Source: UBA5336 sp039818165 (GTDB taxonomy: Bacteria; Pseudomonadota; Alphaproteobacteria; Caulobacterales; Hyphomonadaceae). From it: a DNA stretch of 64,000 nucleotides. Where the stretch lies: contig JBCBUL010000004.1 of the NCBI GenBank assembly GCA_039818165.1, forward strand, positions 1 through 64,000. The letters are read 5' to 3'. A program made the translations under genes and the position numbers. The notes under the pieces are model-generated. The model had not been told where the DNA came from. It saw nothing but the letters and a program-made list of their open reading frames with translations, and did no database searches. Shown here piece after piece: positions 44,818-53,218 of the stretch (position 1 is the stretch's first letter; the number at the start of each line of letters is the position of its first letter).

Positions 44818-45497
44818 CTTCGCGACGTCGCCTGGTGCCGTGCCAGATGCCACCTTCTCCTCTGACGTCGCCGGACGACGGGATCCGGGCGGGGCCGCTG
44901 GCGCGCCCACAGCCGCACCAACACTTCCACGCGGCGCCAGAAGCGAACCCGCTCAAGCAGGGGGTTCACCCAATTTGTGATGGTGCAGTAATTGATGTTC
45001 TTCAGATCGCGATGATGCGCGGCGTGATGTGCATGTGACTGGATAATGCCCATACGCTGAAGCCAAGTGAGAACGGGACCGTTTTCCCTTGGTGAAGCAT
45101 GGGCCGCTGCGTGAATCTCATTTGAAATTGCGGCGGCGATGCAAAGGGTAATGGTGAACGGGTTCAAGATGCCGAATGCGAGGAAAACGACAAACCCCAA
45201 TCCACCAATCACGAACACGCGCCAACTGCGCGCCCAGACAGGCTTGCCCAGGAATCCGCGCGGCTTTCGATGATGACGAATCGTATCGCGAATGGCACCG
45301 CCGAATACAGGCCACTTTGGAGAGCCGTAGCGGTCTTCGGACCAGTGAATGACTCCGCTTAAAAAGTCTGCAACCAACCAACCCGCGACGACTTGCGAAA
45401 TACCGATTGTGAAAGCGCTCGCCCAAGGCGCGATTGCGTCGAACAAGATTCCCTCCCTCACCACTTCGGTTAACTTAAATACGCCGCGACTCCCCAT
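44814..45497 (-). CDS. CarF/TMEM189 (PEDS1)-like lipid desaturase
   Basis: About 227 residues, with four hydrophobic segments and the histidine set of the CarF/TMEM189 family: ADFLSGVIHWSEDRYGSP, IRDTIRHHRKP, SNEIHAAAHA and QSHAHHAAHHRDLKNINYC, followed by TNWVNPLLERVRFWRRVE. In myxobacteria and animals this enzyme makes the vinyl-ether bond of plasmalogens by oxygen-dependent desaturation of alkyl-ether phospholipid. A basic tail follows residue 190. The gene is next to plsC and a TetR regulator on the same strand. The N-terminus is uncertain; ATG 45497 is used, but the frame reaches 45560. Substrate assignment is inference. Confidence 0.7.
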   Translation of the reverse strand: MGSRGVFKLTEVVREGILFDAIAPWASAFTIGISQVVAGWLVADFLSGVIHWSEDRYGSPKWPVFGGAIRDTIRHHRKPRGFLGKPVWARSWRVFVIGGLGFVVFLAFGILNPFTITLCIAAAISNEIHAAAHASPRENGPVLTWLQRMGIIQSHAHHAAHHRDLKNINYCTITNWVNPLLERVRFWRRVEVLVRLWARQRPRPDPVVRRRQRRRWHLARHQATSRS

Positions 45498-45525
45498 CAA
45501 GTAGGGGTGTTCAATATGTTCAATT

Positions 45526-46314
45526 TCAAGCTGTGCGCACCGGCAGCTCGGCGAGTTCACCCTTCTTGGGATCTGGTATGAGCTGAGCAGGAACAGGATC
45601 TCCGCCTCGAGCTTCGGCCACCAATTGCGCCGTTTGAGATTCGATTCGATCGGTTAGCCGCTCAAGAAAAGCGGCCTTGTCCTCACCCGCGGTCAAAGGC
45701 TCCAGAAACTCAATGACCGCGGTACCCGGGCGCTTTTTGTGGTCTTCCCGAGCCCAGAAGACGCCGAGATTGGTGGCCACGGGTATGACCGGCACATCCA
45801 TGGCGCGGGCCATATGCCAAACACCTGCCTTATATCGGAAATGGCTGTCCACGGGCGCAAGATGCCCTTCTGGATAGATCAGAACACGTCGCCCTTCTGC
45901 CTTGGCTAGGGCCATGCCTTCTGCAAGCGAGGCTGCCTTTCGCTCACCACCTCCACAGGTGTCGATTACGATGGCGCCGAGCTTGCGGAGAATCCCGCCA
46001 ACGAGCGGGAGCTTTTCGAGGTGATCTCCAGTTACGAATGCGAGGTTCTTTACTTCAGGATATATCAGGAAGCCGTCGCCCCAGCTCTGGTGTTTCGCAG
46101 CGATGATGAACGCCCCGTCCGGCAAATGCTCACGGCCGCGCACATCCTTTCGTATCCCGGCAAAGAGGGCGAGCGCCCCATTCATTGCGCGCGTATAGCT
46201 CCTGATGACAGACGTGACCGCGCCGCGGCCCGGCAACGCTAAAAATGGCAGCGAAATCAGGACATACAGGATCGATAACAGCCAGTAGCTGGCTGCAAAC
46301 AGAAACGACCTCAT
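45526..46314 (-). CDS. plsC: 1-acyl-sn-glycerol-3-phosphate acyltransferase
   Basis: A 262-residue membrane acyltransferase that makes phosphatidic acid. An N-terminal hydrophobic helix pair (residues 3-30) is followed by the HX4D motif in AAKHQSWGDGF and the EGxx motif in LIYPEGHLAPVD. DVPVIPVATNLGVFWARED is the usual third block. It is 8 bases downstream of a TetR regulator and directly upstream of the CarF-like gene, suggesting a lipid-modification operon. Confidence 0.9.
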   Translation of the reverse strand: MRSFLFAASYWLLSILYVLISLPFLALPGRGAVTSVIRSYTRAMNGALALFAGIRKDVRGREHLPDGAFIIAAKHQSWGDGFLIYPEVKNLAFVTGDHLEKLPLVGGILRKLGAIVIDTCGGGERKAASLAEGMALAKAEGRRVLIYPEGHLAPVDSHFRYKAGVWHMARAMDVPVIPVATNLGVFWAREDHKKRPGTAVIEFLEPLTAGEDKAAFLERLTDRIESQTAQLVAEARGGDPVPAQLIPDPKKGELAELPVRTA

Positions 46315-46322
46315 GGCGAAAC

Positions 46323-46922
46323 CTATTTCTGCTTCAAGATTGCAGTGATCGCTCGCGTGAAAGCGTCTATGTGCTGGCTCATAGGTCCGGGAAGCCGGTT
46401 GTAGGCCTTGTTCTGGCCTGACTGCATCATGACGCCCAGGCTCATAGCGGCCAGAACTGCCGGATCACCTTCGGGAATTTCGCCCGACTCGATCAATCCA
46501 CGTATCAATTGTTCAGTGATCGACACAGGATCATCATCCCGGCGCACATCGTGGGGCAAGAATTTGTTGAGCGACAGTAGGTGGAATGAGAAGAGCAGCC
46601 AGTCTTCGTCGGCCAATTCGCAATAGGCTGTGACGACGCGGCGGACGCGATCTTCAAATGTATCGCCTGCTTGCCACCCCTCGAGCATGATACGGCCCAA
46701 ACGGTTGTGGGTTTCCATGAAAAGCGAGAGCGCCAATTCATCCTTGCCGGGATAGTGGCGGTAGAGTGCGCCTTCCGAAACGCCGGCCTCCTCAGCAATC
46801 TCTCGGGTCGTGGCACCTTCGACGCTTTTGGACACAAACAGCTTCAGCGCTGCACGCTCGATCTTCGGACGGGCATTCCTCGCACGCGGGCGGCGGGATG
46901 GGTCAGGTAGAGCGGACATCAT
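46323..46922 (-). CDS. TetR-family transcriptional regulator
   Basis: A 199-residue repressor. The HTH is KIERAALKLFVSKSVEGATT, REIAEEAGVSEGALYRHYPG, KDELALSLF. The C-terminal ligand domain resembles that of fatty-acid or membrane-lipid-sensing TetR regulators only loosely. Two consecutive ATGs are possible starts (46922, 46919). It is followed after 8 bases by plsC, so it may control the lipid genes and itself. Confidence 0.85.
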   Translation of the reverse strand: MMSALPDPSRRPRARNARPKIERAALKLFVSKSVEGATTREIAEEAGVSEGALYRHYPGKDELALSLFMETHNRLGRIMLEGWQAGDTFEDRVRRVVTAYCELADEDWLLFSFHLLSLNKFLPHDVRRDDDPVSITEQLIRGLIESGEIPEGDPAVLAAMSLGVMMQSGQNKAYNRLPGPMSQHIDAFTRAITAILKQK

Positions 46923-46932
46923 GCACCTTTCT

Positions 46933-46953
46933 CGCTCAAGTTGTTCAAGAGCG
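46933..46953. promoter_or_regulatory. Inverted repeat upstream of the TetR gene
   Basis: CGCTC (46933-46937) and GAGCG (46949-46953) flank 11 bases just ahead of the TetR start codons, where an autoregulatory operator would lie. Supported by position only. The rest of the 190-base gap up to the mlaF stop shows no clear feature. Confidence 0.3.
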
Positions 46954-47112
46954 CAACAGTCTCGTTAGAGTGAGTATATGATCACTACGAGGAATATTCA
47001 ACCATGAACTGCATGAATTGAGCCGTCAGACGCAAGCGGCTTAGGGAACAAGGCGAGCTGGGGAGCAAGAAAACCCCAATCAGCAGAATGTGTTCTACCT
47101 GAACGCCGGTGC

Positions 47113-47877
47113 TTAAAGCGCAGGCTGGATCGGCCCGTCGGCGCGCCCTGAAACGAATTGATCGACATATTCGTTCCCTGGAGAATCGATCGCGCTCGCC
47201 GGACCTCTCCAGATAATTTTGCCCTCAAACAGAAAGGCGATCTCGTCTGCAATCTTTCGAGCAGACGCCATGTCATGGGTGATTGATACGGCAGCGGCGC
47301 CAAGAGCTTTCACCTGTTCGATAATCAGGTCATTGATCGCGTCTGCCGTGATCGGATCGAGGCCAGTGGTTGGCTCATCAAAAAAGATCAGGTCCGGTTC
47401 GGAGATAATCGCCCGCGCCAACCCGACACGCTTTTGCATACCGCCTGAGATCTCAGCGGGCCGCAAATCGGCGGCGCTCGCCCCCAACCGCACTTTCTTC
47501 AGCGCGGCGATGGCGCGTTCTTTCGCTTCGCGCCGCCCTATTCCATCCGCATGGATCAAGCGGAAAGCAACGTTCTCCCAGACGGTGAGCGAATCGAACA
47601 GTGCCGCCGATTGAAACAACATGCCAATACGCGCGCGCATCGCCTCACGCTCTCGGCCTGTCTCGTGGGTGACGTCCTTGCCATCGAAGATCACCTGCCC
47701 TGCATCCGGGCTCATCAACCCAAGCGCGTTCTTGAGCATGACCGACTTGCCGGACCCCGACCCACCAAGCACTACGAGCGATTTGCCCGGTGCTACATCC
47801 AGATCAACGCCTTTGAGGACATGGTTGGGTCCGAACGACTTCTGAACGTCGACGAGCTGCAAAAGGGCGCCACTCAT
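47113..47877 (-). CDS. mlaF: ABC transporter ATPase, MlaF-like
   Basis: A 254-residue ATPase of the Mla/Ttg2 phospholipid-trafficking ABC system in the inner membrane. Walker A is LGGSGSGKSVML, the signature motif ISGGMQKRVGLARAII, Walker B LIFFDEPTTGLDP and the H-loop SITHDM. It overlaps the mlaE-like stop (ATGA), so the pair is co-translated. No MCE/MlaD substrate-binding gene follows; the next genes are unrelated. Confidence 0.88.
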   Translation of the reverse strand: MSGALLQLVDVQKSFGPNHVLKGVDLDVAPGKSLVVLGGSGSGKSVMLKNALGLMSPDAGQVIFDGKDVTHETGREREAMRARIGMLFQSAALFDSLTVWENVAFRLIHADGIGRREAKERAIAALKKVRLGASAADLRPAEISGGMQKRVGLARAIISEPDLIFFDEPTTGLDPITADAINDLIIEQVKALGAAAVSITHDMASARKIADEIAFLFEGKIIWRGPASAIDSPGNEYVDQFVSGRADGPIQPAL

Positions 47878-48689
47878 AGCCCAATCCCCTCAAACAGGGT
47901 CGACATTACATAATTCAGCGCGAGCACCAGAACGGCTGCAGCGACCATGGACAATGTCGCCGCTCGGCCGACGCCAGTGGCGCCAGCCTTTGAACTGTCG
48001 CCAAAATAGCACCCCATGATTGCGATCACACCGCCAAAAACGACTGCCTTGATCAGGCCGGCCGTGACGTCTTCGATGGTGAGGAAATCGATCGTGTTGC
48101 GGAGATATGTGGTTGAGTCGAACCCAAGCCCTTGCACAGAAACGAGCCACCCGCCCATCACGCCAATGATGTCGGCGATCAAGACGAGGATCGGCAAAGT
48201 GATAATCGCCGCGATGAAACGAGGCGCATAAAGATAGCGTTTGGCGTCAGCCGAAAGAGTCGTCAGCGCGTCGATTTGTTCGGTCACGCGCATGGCGCCG
48301 ATTTCGGCGGCAATACCTGCCGAAACACGCCCCGCAAGCATCAATCCAGTGATCACCGCGCCAAGCTCGCGCGTAATGCCCAACACGACAATGTTTGGAA
48401 CGAACTGTTCTGCGCCATAGCGCGACCCGCCCGTGTAAATGTTCAGCGCAAGCGCAGCGCCGATGAAAACGGCTGACAGACCGACCACCGGGAGAGAGTA
48501 GAAGCCGATCCGGATAATCTGCCGCCATATTTCGGCACCATACCAGCGCGGCGTGACGGCCGCTGCCTTCACGCTCGCAGCAAACAGAGCCACCCGGCCC
48601 AGTTCCCGGCACATGGCCAAAACGCCTGCCCCGATCACCTGGAACGGATTTGGAAAAGCGCTGTCAGTATTCGTAGATGCGTTCGACAC
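47874..48689 (-). CDS. mlaE: ABC transporter permease, MlaE-like
   Basis: A 271-residue permease with about five transmembrane helices. The MlaE signature is clear: RELGAVITGLMLAGRVSAGI, AAEIGAMRVTEQIDAL, YLYAPRFIAAIITLPIL, and FKSVVFG-type LIKAVVFGGVIAIMGCYFG. It moves phospholipids between inner and outer membrane leaflets with MlaF. Its start overlaps the alr 3' end by 26 bases. Confidence 0.9.
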   Translation of the reverse strand: MSNASTNTDSAFPNPFQVIGAGVLAMCRELGRVALFAASVKAAAVTPRWYGAEIWRQIIRIGFYSLPVVGLSAVFIGAALALNIYTGGSRYGAEQFVPNIVVLGITRELGAVITGLMLAGRVSAGIAAEIGAMRVTEQIDALTTLSADAKRYLYAPRFIAAIITLPILVLIADIIGVMGGWLVSVQGLGFDSTTYLRNTIDFLTIEDVTAGLIKAVVFGGVIAIMGCYFGDSSKAGATGVGRAATLSMVAAAVLVLALNYVMSTLFEGIGL

Positions 48690-49728
48690 GTGGCCCCATT
48701 CCTGTGGTCAACTCATAGCCCAGAGTACCGGCCGCTGCGGCTTGTTCTTCCAAGTCGGCCTGCGCGCCGAGCAATTCAACCCATGCGCCGGGTTTGGCAA
48801 GGGGGCCAACTGCACTGACGTCGAAAGTGATCAAATCCATCGAGACTCGTCCAATCATCGGACAGCGCACCCCGCCAAGGTATCCAAAGCCCGAATTACT
48901 TGCCGCCCGCGGGACCCCATCGCCATACCCAATCGCCACGGTCGCCACGTCCGTGGGGCGTGCGGCGCGATATGTGGCGCCATATCCGACCGGTTCGCCG
49001 GTATTGATCCGGCTGACCTGGAGAATGGGAGCCTCCAGCGTCATGCCAGGCAATAAGTCCCTCGGACGCCGAACTGAGTTCCCCCCCCCGTAAAGCGCAA
49101 TGCCAGGCCGGGTCAGTCCCTGTCGAAACTCCGGCCCCAACCACTGACCCGCGGAGTTCGAAAGCGACAGCGGCACACCCGGAAACGCTTTCAATGCAGG
49201 CGAGAGCGACTCAAGCTGCGCCATTGTCATTGGACTGGACGGGTCATCTGCACAGGCGAAGTGGGTCATGAGAAGGCTTGGCTTTTTGCCATTCAACCGT
49301 TCCGCAGCCGCCCTCACATCGCCGGGCCGAATCCCCAGACGGTTCATTCCCGTATCGACGTGCAAGGCGAAGGGTGTGCCCCAATCGAGTTGGCGCCACT
49401 CAGCTATCTCCGCCGTGCTGTTGAGGACAGGCCTAAGCGTGCATGAAATCGCCTCTTCGCGGTCAAGAGCCGCCAATCCATTGAAAACGTATATCTCTGC
49501 GTCGGGGCCAACGGCCTCACGAACACGCACACCTTCAAAGCCATAGGCCACGAAAAACGTGCGACATCCGGCATCAGCAAGTGCAGTCGACACGGGCCCG
49601 ATGCCATGGCCATAGGCATCCGCCTTGACGACGGCCCCTGCCCCGCCTTCGCCCGACAGGATATCCATTCGGCGCCAGTTCGCAGCAATGTTTGATAAGT
49701 GGATCCTGGCTCTGGGACGCAAGCTCAT
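48664..49728 (-). CDS. alr: Alanine racemase
   Basis: A 354-residue PLP enzyme that makes D-alanine for peptidoglycan. PLP-binding AVVKADAYGHG has the Lys Schiff base, HVDTGMNRLGIRPGD and TLEAPILQVSRI follow, and VSMDLITFD is conserved. The C-terminal Tyr is in YGATYRA. A run of nine G on the coding strand (C on plus, 49081-49089) encodes three Gly in YGGGN. The ATG at 49728 (MSLRPRARIHL) has a good ribosome site. Confidence 0.95.
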   Translation of the reverse strand: MSLRPRARIHLSNIAANWRRMDILSGEGGAGAVVKADAYGHGIGPVSTALADAGCRTFFVAYGFEGVRVREAVGPDAEIYVFNGLAALDREEAISCTLRPVLNSTAEIAEWRQLDWGTPFALHVDTGMNRLGIRPGDVRAAAERLNGKKPSLLMTHFACADDPSSPMTMAQLESLSPALKAFPGVPLSLSNSAGQWLGPEFRQGLTRPGIALYGGGNSVRRPRDLLPGMTLEAPILQVSRINTGEPVGYGATYRAARPTDVATVAIGYGDGVPRAASNSGFGYLGGVRCPMIGRVSMDLITFDVSAVGPLAKPGAWVELLGAQADLEEQAAAAGTLGYELTTGMGPRVERIYEY

Positions 49729-49831
49729 AGCCCTTCTCTGGCGCGCCATCATGGCAAAACTCTGGCCGGGCTAGTCCCATTCCCCACGGCTGTCACTTGT
49801 CAGCAAGACAAAGGCCCATCACATTCCCCCC

Positions 49832-51235
49832 ATGACACAAACAGCCCTCCCCTTCGACGTGGCCCGCGCGGCCGATATCCTCGCCGATGCTGCCACTGGT
49901 GCAGATGACGGTGACCTCTTCATCGAGCGGACTCGCTCTGAGAGCTTTGTCTTCGATGATGGACGGCTGAAGTCCGCAGCATATGACACGGCCCAGGGCT
50001 TTGGTCTGCGCGTTGTGGCGGGAGAGGCCACCGGCAACGCCCACGCTTCGGAATTGACCGAGGCGGCAATCAAACGCGCCGCTGAAACCGCAGCCAGCGC
50101 CAAACGGGGATATTCCGGAACGCTGAGCGATGGACCCACACCCGCCAACCGGCGCCTTTATGCCCAGATCGACCCGACCGAAACGCCAGACTTTGGCGCT
50201 AAAACAACCCTTCTGGCGGAAATCGATGCCTGGGCACGCGCAAAAGACCCCCGCGTGGTTCAGGTTTCAGTCTCACTGGCGGGCTCAACCCGCGCCATCG
50301 ACATCATTCGCCCAGGCGGTGAGGCGATGCACGAGATTCGGCCTTTGGTTCGCCTGAATGTGTCTGTGACCCTGGAAAGAGATGGCAGGCGGGAAAGCGC
50401 CAGCGCGGGTGCAGGTGGACGCGCGGCCTATGATGAGTGGATTGCGCCAGATCGCTGGAAGGGCCTTGTTGAACGCGCCCTGGCCAAGGCATCCACCAAT
50501 CTAGACTCCGTTCCCGCCCCTGCAGGTGAAATGGAAGTCGTGCTTGGCCCGGGTTGGCCCGCTGTCCTGCTCCACGAAGCCGTCGGCCATGGCCTGGAAG
50601 GTGACTTCAATCGCAAAGGCACGAGCGTCTATAACGGACGCATCGGCGAGCAGGTGGCGGCGAAAGGCGTGACAGTCGTCGATGACGGTACGATTGAAGA
50701 CCGCCGCGGCTCACTCTCATTCGACGATGAAGGCACACCAACCCAGCGCAATGTTCTCATCGAAGATGGTGTCCTGAAGGGATACATGCAGGACCGCCAG
50801 AACGCGCGGCTCATGGGCGTTGCGCCCACCGGGAATGGCCGCCGGGAGAGCTATGATGCGGGCATCATGCCCCGCATGACGAATACGATCATGGAGGCGG
50901 GCGATCACGATCCAGCCGAGATGGTCAAGTCGATCAAGAAGGGCATCTGGGCGGTCGACTTTGGCGGGGGTCAGGTCGACATCACCTCCGGCAATTTCGT
51001 ATTCCAGTGTACAGAGGCGTACCTGGTCGAAGACGGAAAGGTCATCGCGCCAGTGAAAAACGCCACGCTGATCGGCCACGGCCCCACCGCGCTCTCCAAG
51101 GTGGAGATGATCGGCAACGACTTCGCCATGGATGACGGTGTCGGCACGTGCGGAAAAGCTGGCCAGACCGTCCCCGTCGGCGTTGGCCAGCCCAGCCTGA
51201 AAGTCGGTGGCCTCACCGTCGGCGGAGCGGGCTAG
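49832..51235 (+). CDS. tldD: TldD metalloprotease subunit
   Basis: A 467-residue subunit of the TldD/TldE (PmbA) protease, which processes unstructured peptides such as ribosomally made antibiotic precursors and CcdA antitoxin in E. coli. The zinc site is VLLHEAVGHGLEGDFNRKG (HExxxH), and the C-terminal partner-binding region ends TVPVGVGQPSLKVGGLTVGG. The TldE partner is encoded 10 kb away (61535-62881). This protein is intact. Confidence 0.93.
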   Translation: MTQTALPFDVARAADILADAATGADDGDLFIERTRSESFVFDDGRLKSAAYDTAQGFGLRVVAGEATGNAHASELTEAAIKRAAETAASAKRGYSGTLSDGPTPANRRLYAQIDPTETPDFGAKTTLLAEIDAWARAKDPRVVQVSVSLAGSTRAIDIIRPGGEAMHEIRPLVRLNVSVTLERDGRRESASAGAGGRAAYDEWIAPDRWKGLVERALAKASTNLDSVPAPAGEMEVVLGPGWPAVLLHEAVGHGLEGDFNRKGTSVYNGRIGEQVAAKGVTVVDDGTIEDRRGSLSFDDEGTPTQRNVLIEDGVLKGYMQDRQNARLMGVAPTGNGRRESYDAGIMPRMTNTIMEAGDHDPAEMVKSIKKGIWAVDFGGGQVDITSGNFVFQCTEAYLVEDGKVIAPVKNATLIGHGPTALSKVEMIGNDFAMDDGVGTCGKAGQTVPVGVGQPSLKVGGLTVGGAG

Positions 51236-51266
51236 ACCGCGCCACCGACGGCGGAAATGCGCTTGA

Positions 51267-53093
51267 TTACTCGCCGGGCTTGATGGCTTGCGAGCGGTCC
51301 ATTGCCACGCCAGCAGCGTCCACTTCCATGGCGCGCGTATGATCTTCCACGCCTTTGGTCAGCTTTCGCAGGAAGGGACTCGCGATGATGAGCAGCCCAC
51401 CGAGCGCTACAGCCGCTGAACCGAGCTGCAGGTACACCACATTGTATGCAGCGAGGCTCTCTGCAGGCGGGGCACCTTCCGGCACTTGTGTGCGTTTGGC
51501 GACTTCAGCCGCCACGACGTTCGCAAAGGATGATGCCAGGAACCAGTATCCCATCATGAAGCCGACCACTTGTTTGGCCGACAACTTCGTGACCGCTGAC
51601 AAGCCAACGGGGCTGAGGAAGATTTCTCCCGTCGTGTGCAGGACATACATGAAGAAGATAAACAGCACCGAGATCCGCAGCGCACCTTCCGCGTCCGGAG
51701 TTGCTGTTTGGATGCCAAGATTCAGCAAGTAAAATCCGAGGCCGATCTGAACCATGCCGAGCCCGAACTTCACAAACGCATTCGGCTCCATGCCGCGCTG
51801 GCCAAGCCACGCCCAGACAAGGGCAATCAGAGGCGCCACGTACATGATTGTGCCCGGGTTAACCGACTGCAGCACGGCGGCCGGGAACGGCGAGCCGCCA
51901 ACTTCATTGTTCACATGGGCCGCCGCAAAGAGGTTAAGCGACGTCGGCCCCTGATCGAACAGGGTCCAGAACAGCACAGACGAAACGGACAGGATCAGGA
52001 GCCCGATCATCGCATTGCGCGAGTCCTCTTCGAGCTTCGTGAACATGTAGATGATGATGCCCAGCGTCACTAGGCCGAACACCGGATACATGGCGGCAGA
52101 CGTGAAGCTTGCAAACTGAAGCAGGAAGAACGCCACAACAGCAAACGCCACACCGGACAAGTAAACCAACCACTCCCGGTTCAAGCCTGCAAACACGGGT
52201 GTCTTCAAATCAACGTCGGCCGGCGGTTCAGCGGTTCCTTCCAGCCAGCCTTGTCCAAGAACGAACACTATCAGCCCCGCTAACATGCCTACCGCGGCAA
52301 GCCCGAAGCCGGCCCACCATCCCAGATACGCGGCGGCGAGCGCGCAAAAGCTGCCTGCCAGGAATGAGCCCAGATTGATGCCGACATAGTAGAGGGTGAA
52401 GCCAGAATCCCTGCGCCGGTCGCCCTGTTCATAGAGGGCGCCAACACATGTGGAAATATTCGGCTTGAGGAAGCCAACCCCGGCGACAATGAGCGCGAGC
52501 GCCGCGAATAGGATGGTTTCATGCAATGGACTGCGAACGCGCTCCAAGGTTCCAACAAGCGTTACGGTCTCGCCATTAAGGTCGTAAGCGACTGTGCGCT
52601 GCGCCGATCCGATTTCCGGCTGCTCGAACCGAACAACTGGCACTTCATTCCCGTCAATTACGATGAAGCGCTGGCGCTCTTCGCTATACTCAGGCCGTTC
52701 AAGGGCGTAGCTCGTCCCGTCGACGATCAGGGATTCCTGGGCGGGCTCCCCGTGGAAGCCCATCAGGCCGTGCCCGGCAACCAGAAGGATGGCCCCAAAG
52801 GTAACCGCCTTCCTGAAACCAATATAGCGGTCCGCCAACCAGCCGCCGAGGAGCGGGCCGAGATAAACCAGCGCCACATAGGCGCCGTAGAGCGTCAGTG
52901 AAAAGTCGCTCTCGAAGAGGAAGTGCCACGTCAAATAGAAGATGAGAATTCCGCGCATCCCGTAATAGGAAAAGCGTTCCCACATCTCTGCGAAGAACAG
53001 AACGTAGAGGCCTTTTGGGTGCTCGCGCAGTTGCCACATTGTGAAAACAACGGGCGGCAAGGCGACCAACAGGGTGATCAGGATAATCATCAT
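51267..53093 (-). CDS. POT/PTR2-family peptide transporter
   Basis: A 608-residue proton-coupled oligopeptide transporter with about 12-14 helices. PTR2 hallmarks: HPKGLYVLFFAEMWERFSYY (E-x-x-E-R), YLGPLLGGWLADRYIGFRKA, and FYVGINLG-type FTLYYVGINLGSFLAGSFCA. A soluble insert of about 80 residues (130-205) sits between helices 4 and 5, a feature of some proteobacterial POTs. Imports di/tripeptides. The S46 dipeptidyl-peptidase upstream in the window would supply dipeptides. Confidence 0.9.
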   Translation of the reverse strand: MMIILITLLVALPPVVFTMWQLREHPKGLYVLFFAEMWERFSYYGMRGILIFYLTWHFLFESDFSLTLYGAYVALVYLGPLLGGWLADRYIGFRKAVTFGAILLVAGHGLMGFHGEPAQESLIVDGTSYALERPEYSEERQRFIVIDGNEVPVVRFEQPEIGSAQRTVAYDLNGETVTLVGTLERVRSPLHETILFAALALIVAGVGFLKPNISTCVGALYEQGDRRRDSGFTLYYVGINLGSFLAGSFCALAAAYLGWWAGFGLAAVGMLAGLIVFVLGQGWLEGTAEPPADVDLKTPVFAGLNREWLVYLSGVAFAVVAFFLLQFASFTSAAMYPVFGLVTLGIIIYMFTKLEEDSRNAMIGLLILSVSSVLFWTLFDQGPTSLNLFAAAHVNNEVGGSPFPAAVLQSVNPGTIMYVAPLIALVWAWLGQRGMEPNAFVKFGLGMVQIGLGFYLLNLGIQTATPDAEGALRISVLFIFFMYVLHTTGEIFLSPVGLSAVTKLSAKQVVGFMMGYWFLASSFANVVAAEVAKRTQVPEGAPPAESLAAYNVVYLQLGSAAVALGGLLIIASPFLRKLTKGVEDHTRAMEVDAAGVAMDRSQAIKPGE

Positions 53094-53218
53094 GGGAGCA
53101 GGTTCCGTGGCTGGCGCGCCGGTCCCGGCGCCACATTTATGACACTTTGACCACGCTCCCCGGGCTCGCTCAAGGCTACAGTTTTCAATTGACTGAGATC
53201 GGGCGCAAACCTGTTGCG

